Assembly: GCF_031679605.1 (NCBI RefSeq)
Contig: NZ_CP117522.1
Location: 2,728,001 to 2,792,000 of the forward strand
DNA: 64,000 bases
Direction: 5' to 3'
Source of the DNA: Streptomyces luomodiensis
GTDB lineage: Bacteria; Actinomycetota; Actinomycetes; Streptomycetales; Streptomycetaceae
Part shown: positions 1-9,179 of the stretch, piece after piece
How the letters are laid out: the number at the start of each line of letters is the position of its first letter
Position numbering within the stretch: position 1 is the first letter of the stretch
Program-made: the position numbers and the translations under genes
The notes under the pieces: generated by a model
Databases searched by the model: none
What the model saw: only the letters and a program-made list of their open reading frames with translations
Told to the model about the DNA's origin: nothing

Positions 1-948
1 GGCAAGGCAAACGCCACCTCGATGGTCGACGACGAGGAGATCCTCGGCGCGGTCGGCCCGCTCAACTCGGGCGTCGCCCAATCCATGCAAGGCGTCTACG
101 CCAGAGCCGACCTCGCCCAGGTCTCCCCCGCCAACACCAACCCGGCCCTCAGCCAGGGCGACGACTGGGCCTCGGGCAAGAAGTCCCGCCCCTTCAAGAC
201 CTACTTCCGCACCGCGACCACCGACATCATCCAGGGCCGCTTCGCCGCGCAGTACTACTACAAGGACGCGAAAAAGCGGAAGGTCTTCGTCATCGACGAC
301 AAGCAGGCCTACGGCAACGGCCTCGCCACCATCTTCGCCGAGGAGTTCAAGCGCCTCGGCGGCAAGGTCGTCGGCCGCGACCACCTCACCGTCAAGGAAA
401 CCGACTTCTCCGGCATCGCCAACAAGGTCAAGTCCTCCGGCGCCGACTCCGTCTACTTCGGCGGCCAGTACCCCGAGGGCGGTCTCCTCTCCGACCAGGT
501 CAAACAGGCCGGCGCACAGGTCCCCGTCATGGGCGGCGACGGCATCTACGACCCCGCCTTCATCAAGGCGTCCAGCACCAGCAACGACGGCGACCTCGCC
601 ACCTCCGTCGGCTACCCGGTCGAACAGCTCGACTCCGCCAAGACGTTCGTGAAGAACTACGCGGCCCAGAACTACGAGGACCCCTACGGCGCCTACGGCG
701 GCTACTCCTACGACGCCGCCTGGGCCATCATCCAGGCCGTCAAGGCCGTCGTCGACGACAACGACGGCAAGCTCCCGGACGACGCCCGCGCCAAGATCAC
801 CGAAGCGCTCGGCGACGTCTCCTTCGACGGCGTCACCGGCAAGGTCTCCTTCGACAGCTACGGCGACACCACCAACAAACAGCTGACCGTCTACCAGGTC
901 ACCAAGGGCGCCTGGAAGTCCGTGAAGAGCGAGACCTTCAAGGACTGA
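1..948 (+). CDS. Branched-chain amino acid ABC transporter substrate-binding protein (3' part)
   Basis: The frame is open from base 1 and ends at TGA 946-948, so the 5' end with the export signal lies outside the window. The visible 315 residues are the periplasmic-binding fold of the LivK/Leu-Ile-Val binding family (Peripla_BP_6): VGPLNSGVA near the start, the hinge segment KVFVIDDKQAYG, then the second lobe GADSVYFGGQYPEGG. The protein should capture branched-chain amino acids or related ligands outside the membrane and deliver them to the LivHM channel encoded next. The in-frame ATG at 22 is internal. Family assignment is strong; the exact ligand cannot be read from sequence. Confidence 0.93.
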   Translation, partial: GKANATSMVDDEEILGAVGPLNSGVAQSMQGVYARADLAQVSPANTNPALSQGDDWASGKKSRPFKTYFRTATTDIIQGRFAAQYYYKDAKKRKVFVIDDKQAYGNGLATIFAEEFKRLGGKVVGRDHLTVKETDFSGIANKVKSSGADSVYFGGQYPEGGLLSDQVKQAGAQVPVMGGDGIYDPAFIKASSTSNDGDLATSVGYPVEQLDSAKTFVKNYAAQNYEDPYGAYGGYSYDAAWAIIQAVKAVVDDNDGKLPDDARAKITEALGDVSFDGVTGKVSFDSYGDTTNKQLTVYQVTKGAWKSVKSETFKD

Positions 949-984
949 CCACCCGGCGGCGACTCGCACACCCACGAAACGAAA

Positions 985-1018
985 CCGCGCGAGGGCGTAC
1001 ACCATCGCCCTCGCGCGG
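985..1018 (+). terminator. Perfect 13-bp hairpin between binding-protein gene and livH
   Basis: The arms CCGCGCGAGGGCG (985-997) and CGCCCTCGCGCGG (1006-1018) pair perfectly around an 8-nt loop, 37 bases after the binding-protein stop and 34 before livH. There is no U-run. It probably stabilises the upstream message or partly terminates transcription, which would give more binding protein than permease. Confidence 0.7.
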
Positions 1019-1052
1019 CGTCATATCCGACACGCTCATCGGAGGCCCTGCG

Positions 1053-1985
1053 GTGCACGAACTGCCGCAAACGCTGGTCAACGGCCTGACCCTCGGCGCC
1101 CTCTACGGCTTGATCGCCATCGGGTACACCATGGTCTACGGCATCGTCCAGCTCATCAACTTCGCCCATGGCGAGATCTTCATGATCGGGGGCTTCGGCG
1201 CCCTCACCATCCACCTCTGGCTGCCCAGCGGCACCGCACTCGCCCTCGCCCTGCCCCTCATGCTCATCGGCGGCATCATCGCCTCGGTCGCCATCGCCAC
1301 CGCGGCGGAACGCTTCGCCTACCGCCCCCTGCGCGGCGGCCCCCGGCTCGCCCCCCTGATCACCGCCATCGGACTGTCCATCGCCCTGCAACAGGCCATC
1401 TGGGCCTTCTACCCGGACGCCAAGAAACCCCTCAGCTTCCCCCAGTTCGAAGGCGCCTCGTTCGAAATCCTCAGCAACCTCCACATCCAGCGCGGCGACG
1501 CCTTCCTCCTCATCGCCGCCCCCCTGTGCATGCTCGCCCTCGGCCTGTTCGTCTCCAAAAGCCGCGCCGGCCGCGCCATGCAGGCCACCGCACAGGACCC
1601 CGACACCGCCAAACTCATGGGCATCAACACCGACCGCATCATCATGATGGCCTTCGCCATCGGCGGTGCCTTCGCCGCCGTCGCCGCCCTCTCCCACGGA
1701 CTCAAATACGGCCAGATCAACTTCGAAATGGGCTTCATCGCCGGCCTCAAGGCATTCACCGCCGCCGTGCTGGGCGGCATCGGCAACATCTACGGCGCCA
1801 TGCTCGGCGGCGTCGTCCTCGGCATCGTCGAAGCCCTGGCCATCAAATACATCCAGGACATCCCCGGGATGGACCAACTCGGCGGCGGCGCCTGGAAGGA
1901 CGTATGGGCCTTCACCCTGCTCATCGTCGTCCTGCTGGTCAGGCCACAGGGCCTGCTCGGCGAACGCGTAGCGGACCGGGCGTGA
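1053..1985 (+). CDS. livH: Branched-chain amino acid ABC transporter permease LivH
   Basis: This 310-residue polytopic membrane protein of the BPD_transp_2 family opens with the typical LivH N terminus (LVNGLTLGALYGLIAIGYTM) and has about eight hydrophobic helices. The family EAA-like coupling region lies around AGRAMQATAQDPDTAKLMGI, which contacts the ATPases. The GTG start at 1053 has GGAGG about 7 bases upstream. It forms the translocation channel with LivM. The next gene, livM, starts 12 bases after its stop, in one transcription unit. Length and motifs match the family. Confidence 0.95.
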   Translation: MHELPQTLVNGLTLGALYGLIAIGYTMVYGIVQLINFAHGEIFMIGGFGALTIHLWLPSGTALALALPLMLIGGIIASVAIATAAERFAYRPLRGGPRLAPLITAIGLSIALQQAIWAFYPDAKKPLSFPQFEGASFEILSNLHIQRGDAFLLIAAPLCMLALGLFVSKSRAGRAMQATAQDPDTAKLMGINTDRIIMMAFAIGGAFAAVAALSHGLKYGQINFEMGFIAGLKAFTAAVLGGIGNIYGAMLGGVVLGIVEALAIKYIQDIPGMDQLGGGAWKDVWAFTLLIVVLLVRPQGLLGERVADRA

Positions 1986-1997
1986 GGGAGTGAACCG

Positions 1998-3752
1998 ATG
2001 ACCACCGACAAGACCCAGCCCACCGCCACGAACACGACCGAGGCCGGCACCACCACCCCGCGCACCACCTGGCTCCGCGCCCTCACCGCGGCCGGCGGCG
2101 TCGCCGCCGTCGCCTCCACCTTCCTCGCCTGGACCTGGACCGCCGAATTCCCCGGCGACCTGACCGTCTACGGCTACCCCGGCGGACTCCAGCTCCTCAC
2201 CCTCGTCCTCGGAACCGCCACCGCCGTCTTCGCGCTCGCCGCCCTCGGCCTGAAGGGCCTGCGCTGGCTCACCCCCAGCGGCTCCACCCAGGCCCTGCGG
2301 CTGCTGGCCCTCGGCACCTTCGCCGTCACCTGGTTCACCGTCATCGCCATCGCCGTCGACCTGAACGGCCTGGTCAACCTGGAACCCGGCGGCTGGATCG
2401 CCGCCCTGGCCACCGCCGCCCCCGTCGCCACCACCTTCCTCCTCCCGGACGACACCCACCCGCTGCGCCGCCCCGCCGAACTCCCCTCCTGGGCCGACAT
2501 CCTGATCATCGCGGCCGTCTTCGCCCTCGGCCTCTACGTGGTCAACTACGGCATCCAGACCGACGCCGACCACCCCGAACCATTCCTCGGCTACCTCATC
2601 GCCATCGGATTCGCCGCCGTCGCCCTCGCCAAAGCCGGACTCATCAGCCAGATCAGCGAACTCACCAACGCCTACCGCTCCACCACCCTGGTCGCGGCGC
2701 TCATCACCGCCATCGTCTTCCCGTTCTTCCAGGACAAGTCCAGCTTCACCGAACTCGGCGTCAACATCGCCATCTTCGCGACCGTGGCCCTCGGCCTGAA
2801 CATCGTCGTCGGCCTCGCCGGCCTCCTCGACCTCGGCTACGTCGCCTTCCTCGGCGTCGGCGCCTACACCGCGGCCCTGGTCTCCGGAGCCACCGCCTCC
2901 ACCATCGACGTGACATTCCCGTTCTGGGCCGCCGTGCTCACCGGCGGCGCGGTCTCCCTGATCTTCGGCGTCGTCATCGGCGCCCCCACCCTGCGGCTGC
3001 GCGGCGACTACCTCGCCATCGTCACCCTCGGCTTCGGAGAGATCTTCCGGCTCGCCATGCTCAACCTCGACGGCACCTCCGGCCCCTCCGTCACCAACGG
3101 CCCCGACGGCATCCCCAACATCCCCCCGCTGGAGATCTTCGGGTTCAACTTCAACGACGACCACAGCTTCGCCGGACTCACCCTCGACTCCAACGGCAAC
3201 TACTACCTGCTGATGATGCTGGTCACCGTCCTCGTCGTACTGATCTTCAGCCGCGCGGGCAACTCCCGCATCGGCCGCGCCTGGGTCGCCATCCGCGAGG
3301 ACGAGACCGCCGCCACCGCCATGGGCATCAACGGCTTCCGCGTCAAGCTCATCGCCTTCGCCCTCGGCGCCACCCTCGCCGGAGTCGCCGGCGCCGTATG
3401 GGCCCACTTCCAGTCCACCGTCGTCCCCGAACAGTACGTCTTCGCCGGCCCCGTCCCGCCCAACTCCACCTTCCTGGTCGCCGCCGTCATCCTCGGCGGC
3501 ATGGGCACCATCGGCGGCCCCCTGCTCGGCGCCACCCTCCTCTACCTCATCCCCAAGAAACTGGAATTCCTCCAGGACTACCAGCTCCTCGCCTTCGGCA
3601 TCGCGCTCATCCTGCTGATGCGCTTCCGCCCCGAAGGGATCATCCCCAACCGGCGACAGCAGCTCGAATACCACGAGACCGGCCAGCTCGACGTCCCCGG
3701 CGCCACCGGACTCAAGGACGCCGCCGTCGGCGTCACCAAGGCGGAGGCATGA
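1998..3752 (+). CDS. livM: Branched-chain amino acid ABC transporter permease LivM, with long N-terminal membrane extension
   Basis: This 584-residue permease is LivH's partner. The conserved LivM core occupies roughly residues 240-560 (GLNIVVGLAGLLDLGYVAFL, then LRLRGDYLAIVTLGFGEI, then RAWVAIREDETAATAMGIN as the ATPase-coupling loop). The first ~235 residues add several extra hydrophobic helices that short LivM proteins lack; such extended forms are usual in actinobacteria, and the role of the extension is not known to me. ATG at 1998 follows GGGAG. The 3' end overlaps a possible upstream livG start (ATGA at 3749-3752), indicating translational coupling. Confidence 0.95.
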   Translation: MTTDKTQPTATNTTEAGTTTPRTTWLRALTAAGGVAAVASTFLAWTWTAEFPGDLTVYGYPGGLQLLTLVLGTATAVFALAALGLKGLRWLTPSGSTQALRLLALGTFAVTWFTVIAIAVDLNGLVNLEPGGWIAALATAAPVATTFLLPDDTHPLRRPAELPSWADILIIAAVFALGLYVVNYGIQTDADHPEPFLGYLIAIGFAAVALAKAGLISQISELTNAYRSTTLVAALITAIVFPFFQDKSSFTELGVNIAIFATVALGLNIVVGLAGLLDLGYVAFLGVGAYTAALVSGATASTIDVTFPFWAAVLTGGAVSLIFGVVIGAPTLRLRGDYLAIVTLGFGEIFRLAMLNLDGTSGPSVTNGPDGIPNIPPLEIFGFNFNDDHSFAGLTLDSNGNYYLLMMLVTVLVVLIFSRAGNSRIGRAWVAIREDETAATAMGINGFRVKLIAFALGATLAGVAGAVWAHFQSTVVPEQYVFAGPVPPNSTFLVAAVILGGMGTIGGPLLGATLLYLIPKKLEFLQDYQLLAFGIALILLMRFRPEGIIPNRRQQLEYHETGQLDVPGATGLKDAAVGVTKAEA

Positions 3753-3757
3753 CAGCG

Positions 3758-5370
<1,613 letters not shown>

Positions 5371-5385
5371 CGCCCGGACACAGCC

Positions 5386-5425
5386 GAAGGGCCCGCACCG
5401 CCTCATCCGGCGGTGCGGGCCCTTC
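5386..5425. terminator. Bidirectional terminator between livF and the response regulator
   Basis: A perfect 17-bp inverted repeat (GAAGGGCCCGCACCGCC at 5386-5402 against 5409-5425) with a 6-nt loop lies between two convergent genes, 15 bases from each stop. It should end both transcripts. Confidence 0.88.
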
Positions 5426-5439
5426 CGCCGCCTCGTTCC

Positions 5440-6078
5440 CTACTGCTCCTTGGCGGCCTTCTTCTCCTGCGCGTCCTCGATCACGGCCTCCGCCACCTGC
5501 TGCATCGACATCCGGCGGTCCATCGAGGTCTTCTGGATCCAGCGGAAGGCGGCGGGCTCGGTCAGCCCGTACTGGGTTTGCAAGATCGACTTGGCCCGGT
5601 CCACGAGCTTGCGGGTCTCCAGCCGCTGGGAGAGGTCGGCGACCTCCTTCTCCAGGGTCTTCAGCTCGGTGAAGCGGGAGACGGCCATCTCGATGGCCGG
5701 GACCACATCGCTCTTGCTGAACGGCTTCACCAGATACGCCATCGCCCCCGCGTCCCGGGCCCGCTCGACCAGCTCGCGCTGGGAGAAGGCGGTCAGCATC
5801 AGGACGGGGGCGATACGGTCCCCCGCGATCCGCTCGGCGGCGGAGATACCGTCGAGGACCGGCATCTTCACATCGAGGATGACGAGATCGGGGCGGTGCT
5901 CCTGGGCGAGCGCGACGGCCGTCTCACCATCGCCCGCCTCGCCGACGACGGAGTACCCCTCCTCCTCGAGCATCTCCTTCAGGTCGAGGCGGATGAGGGC
6001 CTCGTCCTCGGCGATGACGACGCGGGTTGTCTGCGGTGGGACGTGCGACTGCGCGTCGGGGGCGTCAGCGGTGCTCAC
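5440..6078 (-). CDS. pdtaR: ANTAR-domain response regulator (PdtaR/Rv1626 type)
   Basis: A 212-residue two-domain regulator. Residues ~18-135 are a receiver domain with acidic pocket EDE (24-26), phospho-acceptor Asp69 in VILDVKMP and the switch Lys in YLVKPFSKSD. Residues ~145-200 are an ANTAR RNA-binding domain (KLVDRAKSILQTQYGLTEPAA, then SMQQVAEAVIE). Phosphorylation is expected to let it bind RNA hairpins and act as an antiterminator, as for the Mycobacterium PdtaS/PdtaR pair; no histidine kinase lies nearby. GTG start at 6078 with GAGGAG five bases upstream. The next minus-strand gene upstream is pyk, separated by the plus-strand tRNA. Confidence 0.93.
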   Translation of the reverse strand: MSTADAPDAQSHVPPQTTRVVIAEDEALIRLDLKEMLEEEGYSVVGEAGDGETAVALAQEHRPDLVILDVKMPVLDGISAAERIAGDRIAPVLMLTAFSQRELVERARDAGAMAYLVKPFSKSDVVPAIEMAVSRFTELKTLEKEVADLSQRLETRKLVDRAKSILQTQYGLTEPAAFRWIQKTSMDRRMSMQQVAEAVIEDAQEKKAAKEQ

Positions 6079-6177
6079 TGTGCTCCTCGTTTTCCTGGCA
6101 GGTGGGCCACCACGAGCCTACCGATGTCCTGTATCTTTGACGCACGGAGGGGCTAGACTAACCTTCAGATTGCAGGG

Positions 6178-6251
6178 GCTCCGGTAGTCCAATCGGCAGA
6201 GACGATACCCTCAAAAGGTATTCAGTGTGGGTTCGAATCCCACCCGGGGCA
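6178..6251 (+). tRNA. tRNA gene with CAA anticodon and short variable loop (nominally tRNA-Leu)
   Basis: The cloverleaf can be drawn by hand. Acceptor GCTCCGG (6178-6184) pairs with CCGGGGC (6244-6250) with one G-U. The anticodon stem ATACC/GGTAT encloses loop CTCAAAA with anticodon CAA. The T arm is GTGGG-TTCGAAT-CCCAC, and the discriminator is A6251. CCA is not encoded. The D stem is weak (three firm pairs). CAA reads the Leu codon TTG, but bacterial tRNA-Leu normally has a long variable arm and this gene has only five bases there (74 nt in total). The tRNA gene is fairly secure; the amino-acid identity is not. Confidence 0.8.
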
Positions 6252-6361
6252 CTTTTCCTTCGGTTCCAAGGTCGCCAGTGGATATGGGGATCTTCCCTCA
6301 ATGAGGTGAACGATCCTTCGAATGGGCGCGCATCGGACGCCCCACGGTCACACTCGCATAT

Positions 6362-6475
6362 GTGTACGACCTGGAAACACGCAAACGCGTTCTTGCCCTG
6401 GTTCGCCAAGGGCGCAGCCTCAACTCCGTGAGCAAACAGACGGGGATATCCCGATACGCGACACGCGACGCACGT
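6362..6475 (+). pseudogene. Remnant of an HTH/homing-endonuclease-like gene beside the tRNA
   Basis: From GTG 6362 the frame reads as a convincing helix-turn-helix N terminus (ETRKRVLALVRQGRSLNSVS, then KQTGISRYATRDARR) of a streptomycete family that usually continues into a LAGLIDADG-like part. Here the similarity stops after about 38 residues at the pyk terminator, and the frame then runs open antisense through pyk, so no intact protein is likely. It lies 111 bases downstream of the tRNA, a common place for this family. The family assignment is from memory of related proteins. Confidence 0.5.
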
Positions 6476-6476
6476 C

Positions 6477-6508
6477 GGGCCGAAGTACTGAGCCCAGTAC
6501 TTCGGCCC
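6477..6508 (-). terminator. pyk terminator
   Basis: A perfect 14-bp stem (GGGCCGAAGTACTG against CAGTACTTCGGCCC) with loop AGCC lies 19 bases past the pyk stop. Confidence 0.85.
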
Positions 6509-6526
6509 CCGGGGAGCGAGGCGCGG

Positions 6527-7957
6527 TTACCTCAGGTCGTCCGCGCCGATGTGGTGGACGCGGACCAGGTTGGTGGAGCCGGAGACGCCGGGCGGGGAGC
6601 CGGCGGTGATGATGACGAGGTCGCCCTTGCGGCAGCGGCCGAGGCGCAGCAGTTCCTCGTCCACCTGGGCCACCATCTCGTCCGTGGAGTCGACCTTCGG
6701 GCCGAGGAAGGTCTCGACGCCCCAGGTGAGGTTGAGCTGGGAGCGGGTGTTCGGCTCGGGGGTGAAGGCCAGGAGGGGGATCGGGGAGCGGTAGCGGGAG
6801 AGACGGCGGACGGTGTCGCCGGACTGGGTGAACGCGACGAGGAACTTCGCGCCGAGGAAGTCGCCCATCTCGGCCGCCGCGCGGGCCACCGCGCCGCCCT
6901 GGGTGCGGGGCTTGTTGCGTTCGGTGAGCGGGGGGAGGCCCTTGGCGAGGATGTCCTCCTCGGCGGCGGCGACGATGCGGCCCATCGTCTTGACGGTGGC
7001 GATGGGGTACTTGCCGACGCTGGTCTCGCCGGAGAGCATCACCGCGTCCGTGCCGTCGATGACCGCGTTGGCGACGTCGGATGCCTCCGCCCGGGTGGGG
7101 CGGGAGTTGTCGATCATCGAGTCGAGCATCTGGGTGGCGACGATGACCGGCTTGGCGTTCCGCTTGGCCAGTTTGATGGCGCGCTTCTGGACGATCGGCA
7201 CCTGTTCCAGCGGCATCTCCACGCCGAGGTCGCCGCGGGCGACCATGATGCCGTCGAAGGCGTCGACGATGTCCTCGAGATTGTCGACCGCCTGCGGCTT
7301 CTCGATCTTGGCGATGACGGGGAGCCGGCGGTCCTCCTCGTCCATCACCCGGTGGACGTCCACGATGTCGTCGCCGTTGCGGACGAAGGAGAGGGCGATG
7401 ACGTCGGCGCCGGTGCGCAGTGCCCAGCGCAGGTCCTCGATGTCCTTCTTGGAGAGCGCGGGGACGGAGACGGCGACGCCGGGGAGGTTGAGCCCCTTGT
7501 GGTCGGAGACCATGCCGCCTTCGATGACGATGGTGTGCACCCGGGGTCCGTCGACGTCGACGACTTCGAGGGTGACGCGGCCGTCGTCGACGAGGATGCG
7601 CTCGCCCTTGCTGACGTCGCCGGCCAGCCCCTCGTAGGTGGTGCCGCAGCGGAACCGGTCGCCCTCGATGGGTTCGACGGTGATGGTGAACTCGTCACCG
7701 CGTTCAAGGAGTACGGGACCTTCGCGGAAGCGGCCGAGTCGAATCTTCGGGCCTTGAAGGTCGGCGAGGATGCCGACGCTGCGGCCGGTCTCCAGCGAGG
7801 CTTTGCGCACTCGCCGATAACGCTCCTCGTGCTCGGCGTAGGTGCCGTGGCTGAGGTTGAGGCGGGCCACGTCCATTCCGGCTTCGACGAGTGCCTTGAT
7901 CTGCTCGTACGAGTCGGTGGCGGGTCCCAAGGTACAGACGATTTTTGCTCGGCGCAT
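6527..7957 (-). CDS. pyk: Pyruvate kinase
   Basis: Converts phosphoenolpyruvate and ADP to pyruvate and ATP, the last step of glycolysis, in the cytoplasm. The start at 7957 (MRRAKIVCTLGPATDS) matches the conserved N terminus; an upstream in-frame start at 8005 would add 16 unrelated residues. It has the substrate strand ARLNLSHGTY, the metal/active-site segment IAKIEKPQAVDN, the catalytic region IMVARGDLGVEMP and the C-terminal allosteric domain ending GSTNLVRVHHIG. The 476 residues fit the family. Monocistronic, with its own terminator. Confidence 0.97.
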   Translation of the reverse strand: MRRAKIVCTLGPATDSYEQIKALVEAGMDVARLNLSHGTYAEHEERYRRVRKASLETGRSVGILADLQGPKIRLGRFREGPVLLERGDEFTITVEPIEGDRFRCGTTYEGLAGDVSKGERILVDDGRVTLEVVDVDGPRVHTIVIEGGMVSDHKGLNLPGVAVSVPALSKKDIEDLRWALRTGADVIALSFVRNGDDIVDVHRVMDEEDRRLPVIAKIEKPQAVDNLEDIVDAFDGIMVARGDLGVEMPLEQVPIVQKRAIKLAKRNAKPVIVATQMLDSMIDNSRPTRAEASDVANAVIDGTDAVMLSGETSVGKYPIATVKTMGRIVAAAEEDILAKGLPPLTERNKPRTQGGAVARAAAEMGDFLGAKFLVAFTQSGDTVRRLSRYRSPIPLLAFTPEPNTRSQLNLTWGVETFLGPKVDSTDEMVAQVDEELLRLGRCRKGDLVIITAGSPPGVSGSTNLVRVHHIGADDLR

Positions 7958-8091
7958 GGTGCCGAGCCTATGACTTACCGGCGAGTAAAGAACCGTGAAC
8001 TCCACACTCCTCCATGGCCTTTGGATGGCAGGTTATTGACAACTAATGAAACGTGCACAGGGGTGCTCCGATGAGCGTTCGCGAGGGCGGT

Positions 8092-8808
8092 TCACAGCTC
8101 GGGAGGGGTCATCGTAAAGCGGGCGTTGACCTGTGCGTACACCGTCTGGCGCTGCGGTTCGAGGTCAAGTGCGGCCACGGCGTCCTGGTCGGCGGGGCCG
8201 CCGTAGCCGGACCGGCGGCGCGGGGCGGCGACGGCGACGGGCTGGAGCGGGCCCTGCTCCGCCTCGAGGTCGGCGAGCTCGACGAGCGCGACCAGCCGGG
8301 CACCGAGTGCTCCGGCGTACTCACGGGCCCGCTGCACCGCCTCGCGCACCGCCTGCTGCCGCGCCCGGCCGTGGGCGGGCGAGTCGGGGCGCAGCCCCCA
8401 TCGGGGGCCGTCGACGCGGGTGAGTTCGAGGTCGGCGAGGCGGGTGGTGAGTTCGCCCAGTGCGGTGAAGTCGGTAAGGGTCGCGGTGAGGTGCACCCGG
8501 CCGTGGTAGGCCCGTACGCGCTCGTGGCGGCTCTTGGGGGCCAGTTCGGGGGTGACCGAGAAGGCGCCGGTCTCCAGCTTCTCGACCGCCTCGCCGTAGG
8601 ACTTCACCAGTTCGCGGACTTCATTGTTGCGGCGGGTGAGGTCGTCGAGCGCGGCGCGCCGGTCGGCGCCCCGGGCGCTGACGGTGATGGTGATCCGGGC
8701 GATCTCGGGGTCGACGTCGAGGCGCGCCTCGCCGAGGACGGCGACGCGCGGGGTGTCGGGGGTGCCGTAGGGCTGGGGCGCGGCGGGCGGCTGGGCGGGC
8801 TGGTTCAT
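8092..8808 (-). CDS. SIMPL-domain protein (DUF541)
   Basis: A 238-residue protein with the SIMPL/DUF541 pattern: N-terminal VAVLGEARLDVDPEIARITI, a middle RRNNEVRELVKSYGEAVEKLE helix, and the C-terminal AVREAVQRAREYAGALGARL segment. Bacterial members are usually periplasmic; this one shows no signal peptide, only a Pro/Ala-rich start. The function is unknown (a family relative associates with IRAK in mouse). ATG 8808 follows GGAG nine bases away; the longer open frame to 8967 has no good ribosome site. Probably transcribed alone. Confidence 0.75.
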   Translation of the reverse strand: MNQPAQPPAAPQPYGTPDTPRVAVLGEARLDVDPEIARITITVSARGADRRAALDDLTRRNNEVRELVKSYGEAVEKLETGAFSVTPELAPKSRHERVRAYHGRVHLTATLTDFTALGELTTRLADLELTRVDGPRWGLRPDSPAHGRARQQAVREAVQRAREYAGALGARLVALVELADLEAEQGPLQPVAVAAPRRRSGYGGPADQDAVAALDLEPQRQTVYAQVNARFTMTPPEL

Positions 8809-9179
8809 GGGGCGGGCTCCTGGTCGGGTGTTACGGGGGGTGGTGTTCGGAGCGTACGGCGCGCGGCCCCTCGGCGGGGCGGGGTGACCGGGCCGGGTGG
8901 GCTGCCGATGCGCCGGCCCGTCAGCCGGCCCGTCCGCTGACGCCCCCTCAAGCGTGGTGGCACTCACGCGTGGGGGCTCTCACGCGTGGAGGCTCTCACG
9001 CGTGGAGGCTCTCACGCGTGGAGGCTCTCACGCGTGGAGGCTCTCACGCGTCGGGGCGGCAACCTGATCGCAACCTGCCGGGGGTGGTGCCAAGTGGTGC
9101 GACTGCGCCAGAATCTACGCGCGTTGTGCCCGGTCGGCGGGCTGTCGACGGGTTGTGTACCGCAAGGGGAGACATAGAG
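8809..9179. other. Divergent intergenic region between the SIMPL gene and the 5'-nucleotidase
   Basis: This 371-base stretch should hold promoters for both flanking genes. The only clear structure is the 16-bp tandem array at 8963-9051. I see no coding region; the frame upstream of the nucleotidase is open only because the repeats lack stops. Confidence 0.5.
8963..9051 (+). repeat. 16-bp tandem repeat, 5.5 copies, each with a CACGCGTG palindrome
   Basis: Five full units of CTCACGCGTGGAGGCT start at 8963, 8979, 8995, 9011 and 9027, with a partial sixth at 9043. The first differs by one base (GGGGGCT end). Each unit carries the 8-bp palindrome CACGCGTG at 16-bp spacing. The array ends about 130 bases before the 5'-nucleotidase start. 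Confidence 0.95.

Noticed and set aside
891..3674. 927-residue minus-strand open frame across the liv genes
   Set aside because: Glu/Gly/Asp-rich composition typical of an antisense frame in high-GC coding DNA; plus-strand livH and livM are convincing.
6178..6490. tRNA as attachment site of an integrated element
   Set aside because: No integrase and no second tRNA 3'-end copy found by eye in the window; only a short gene remnant.
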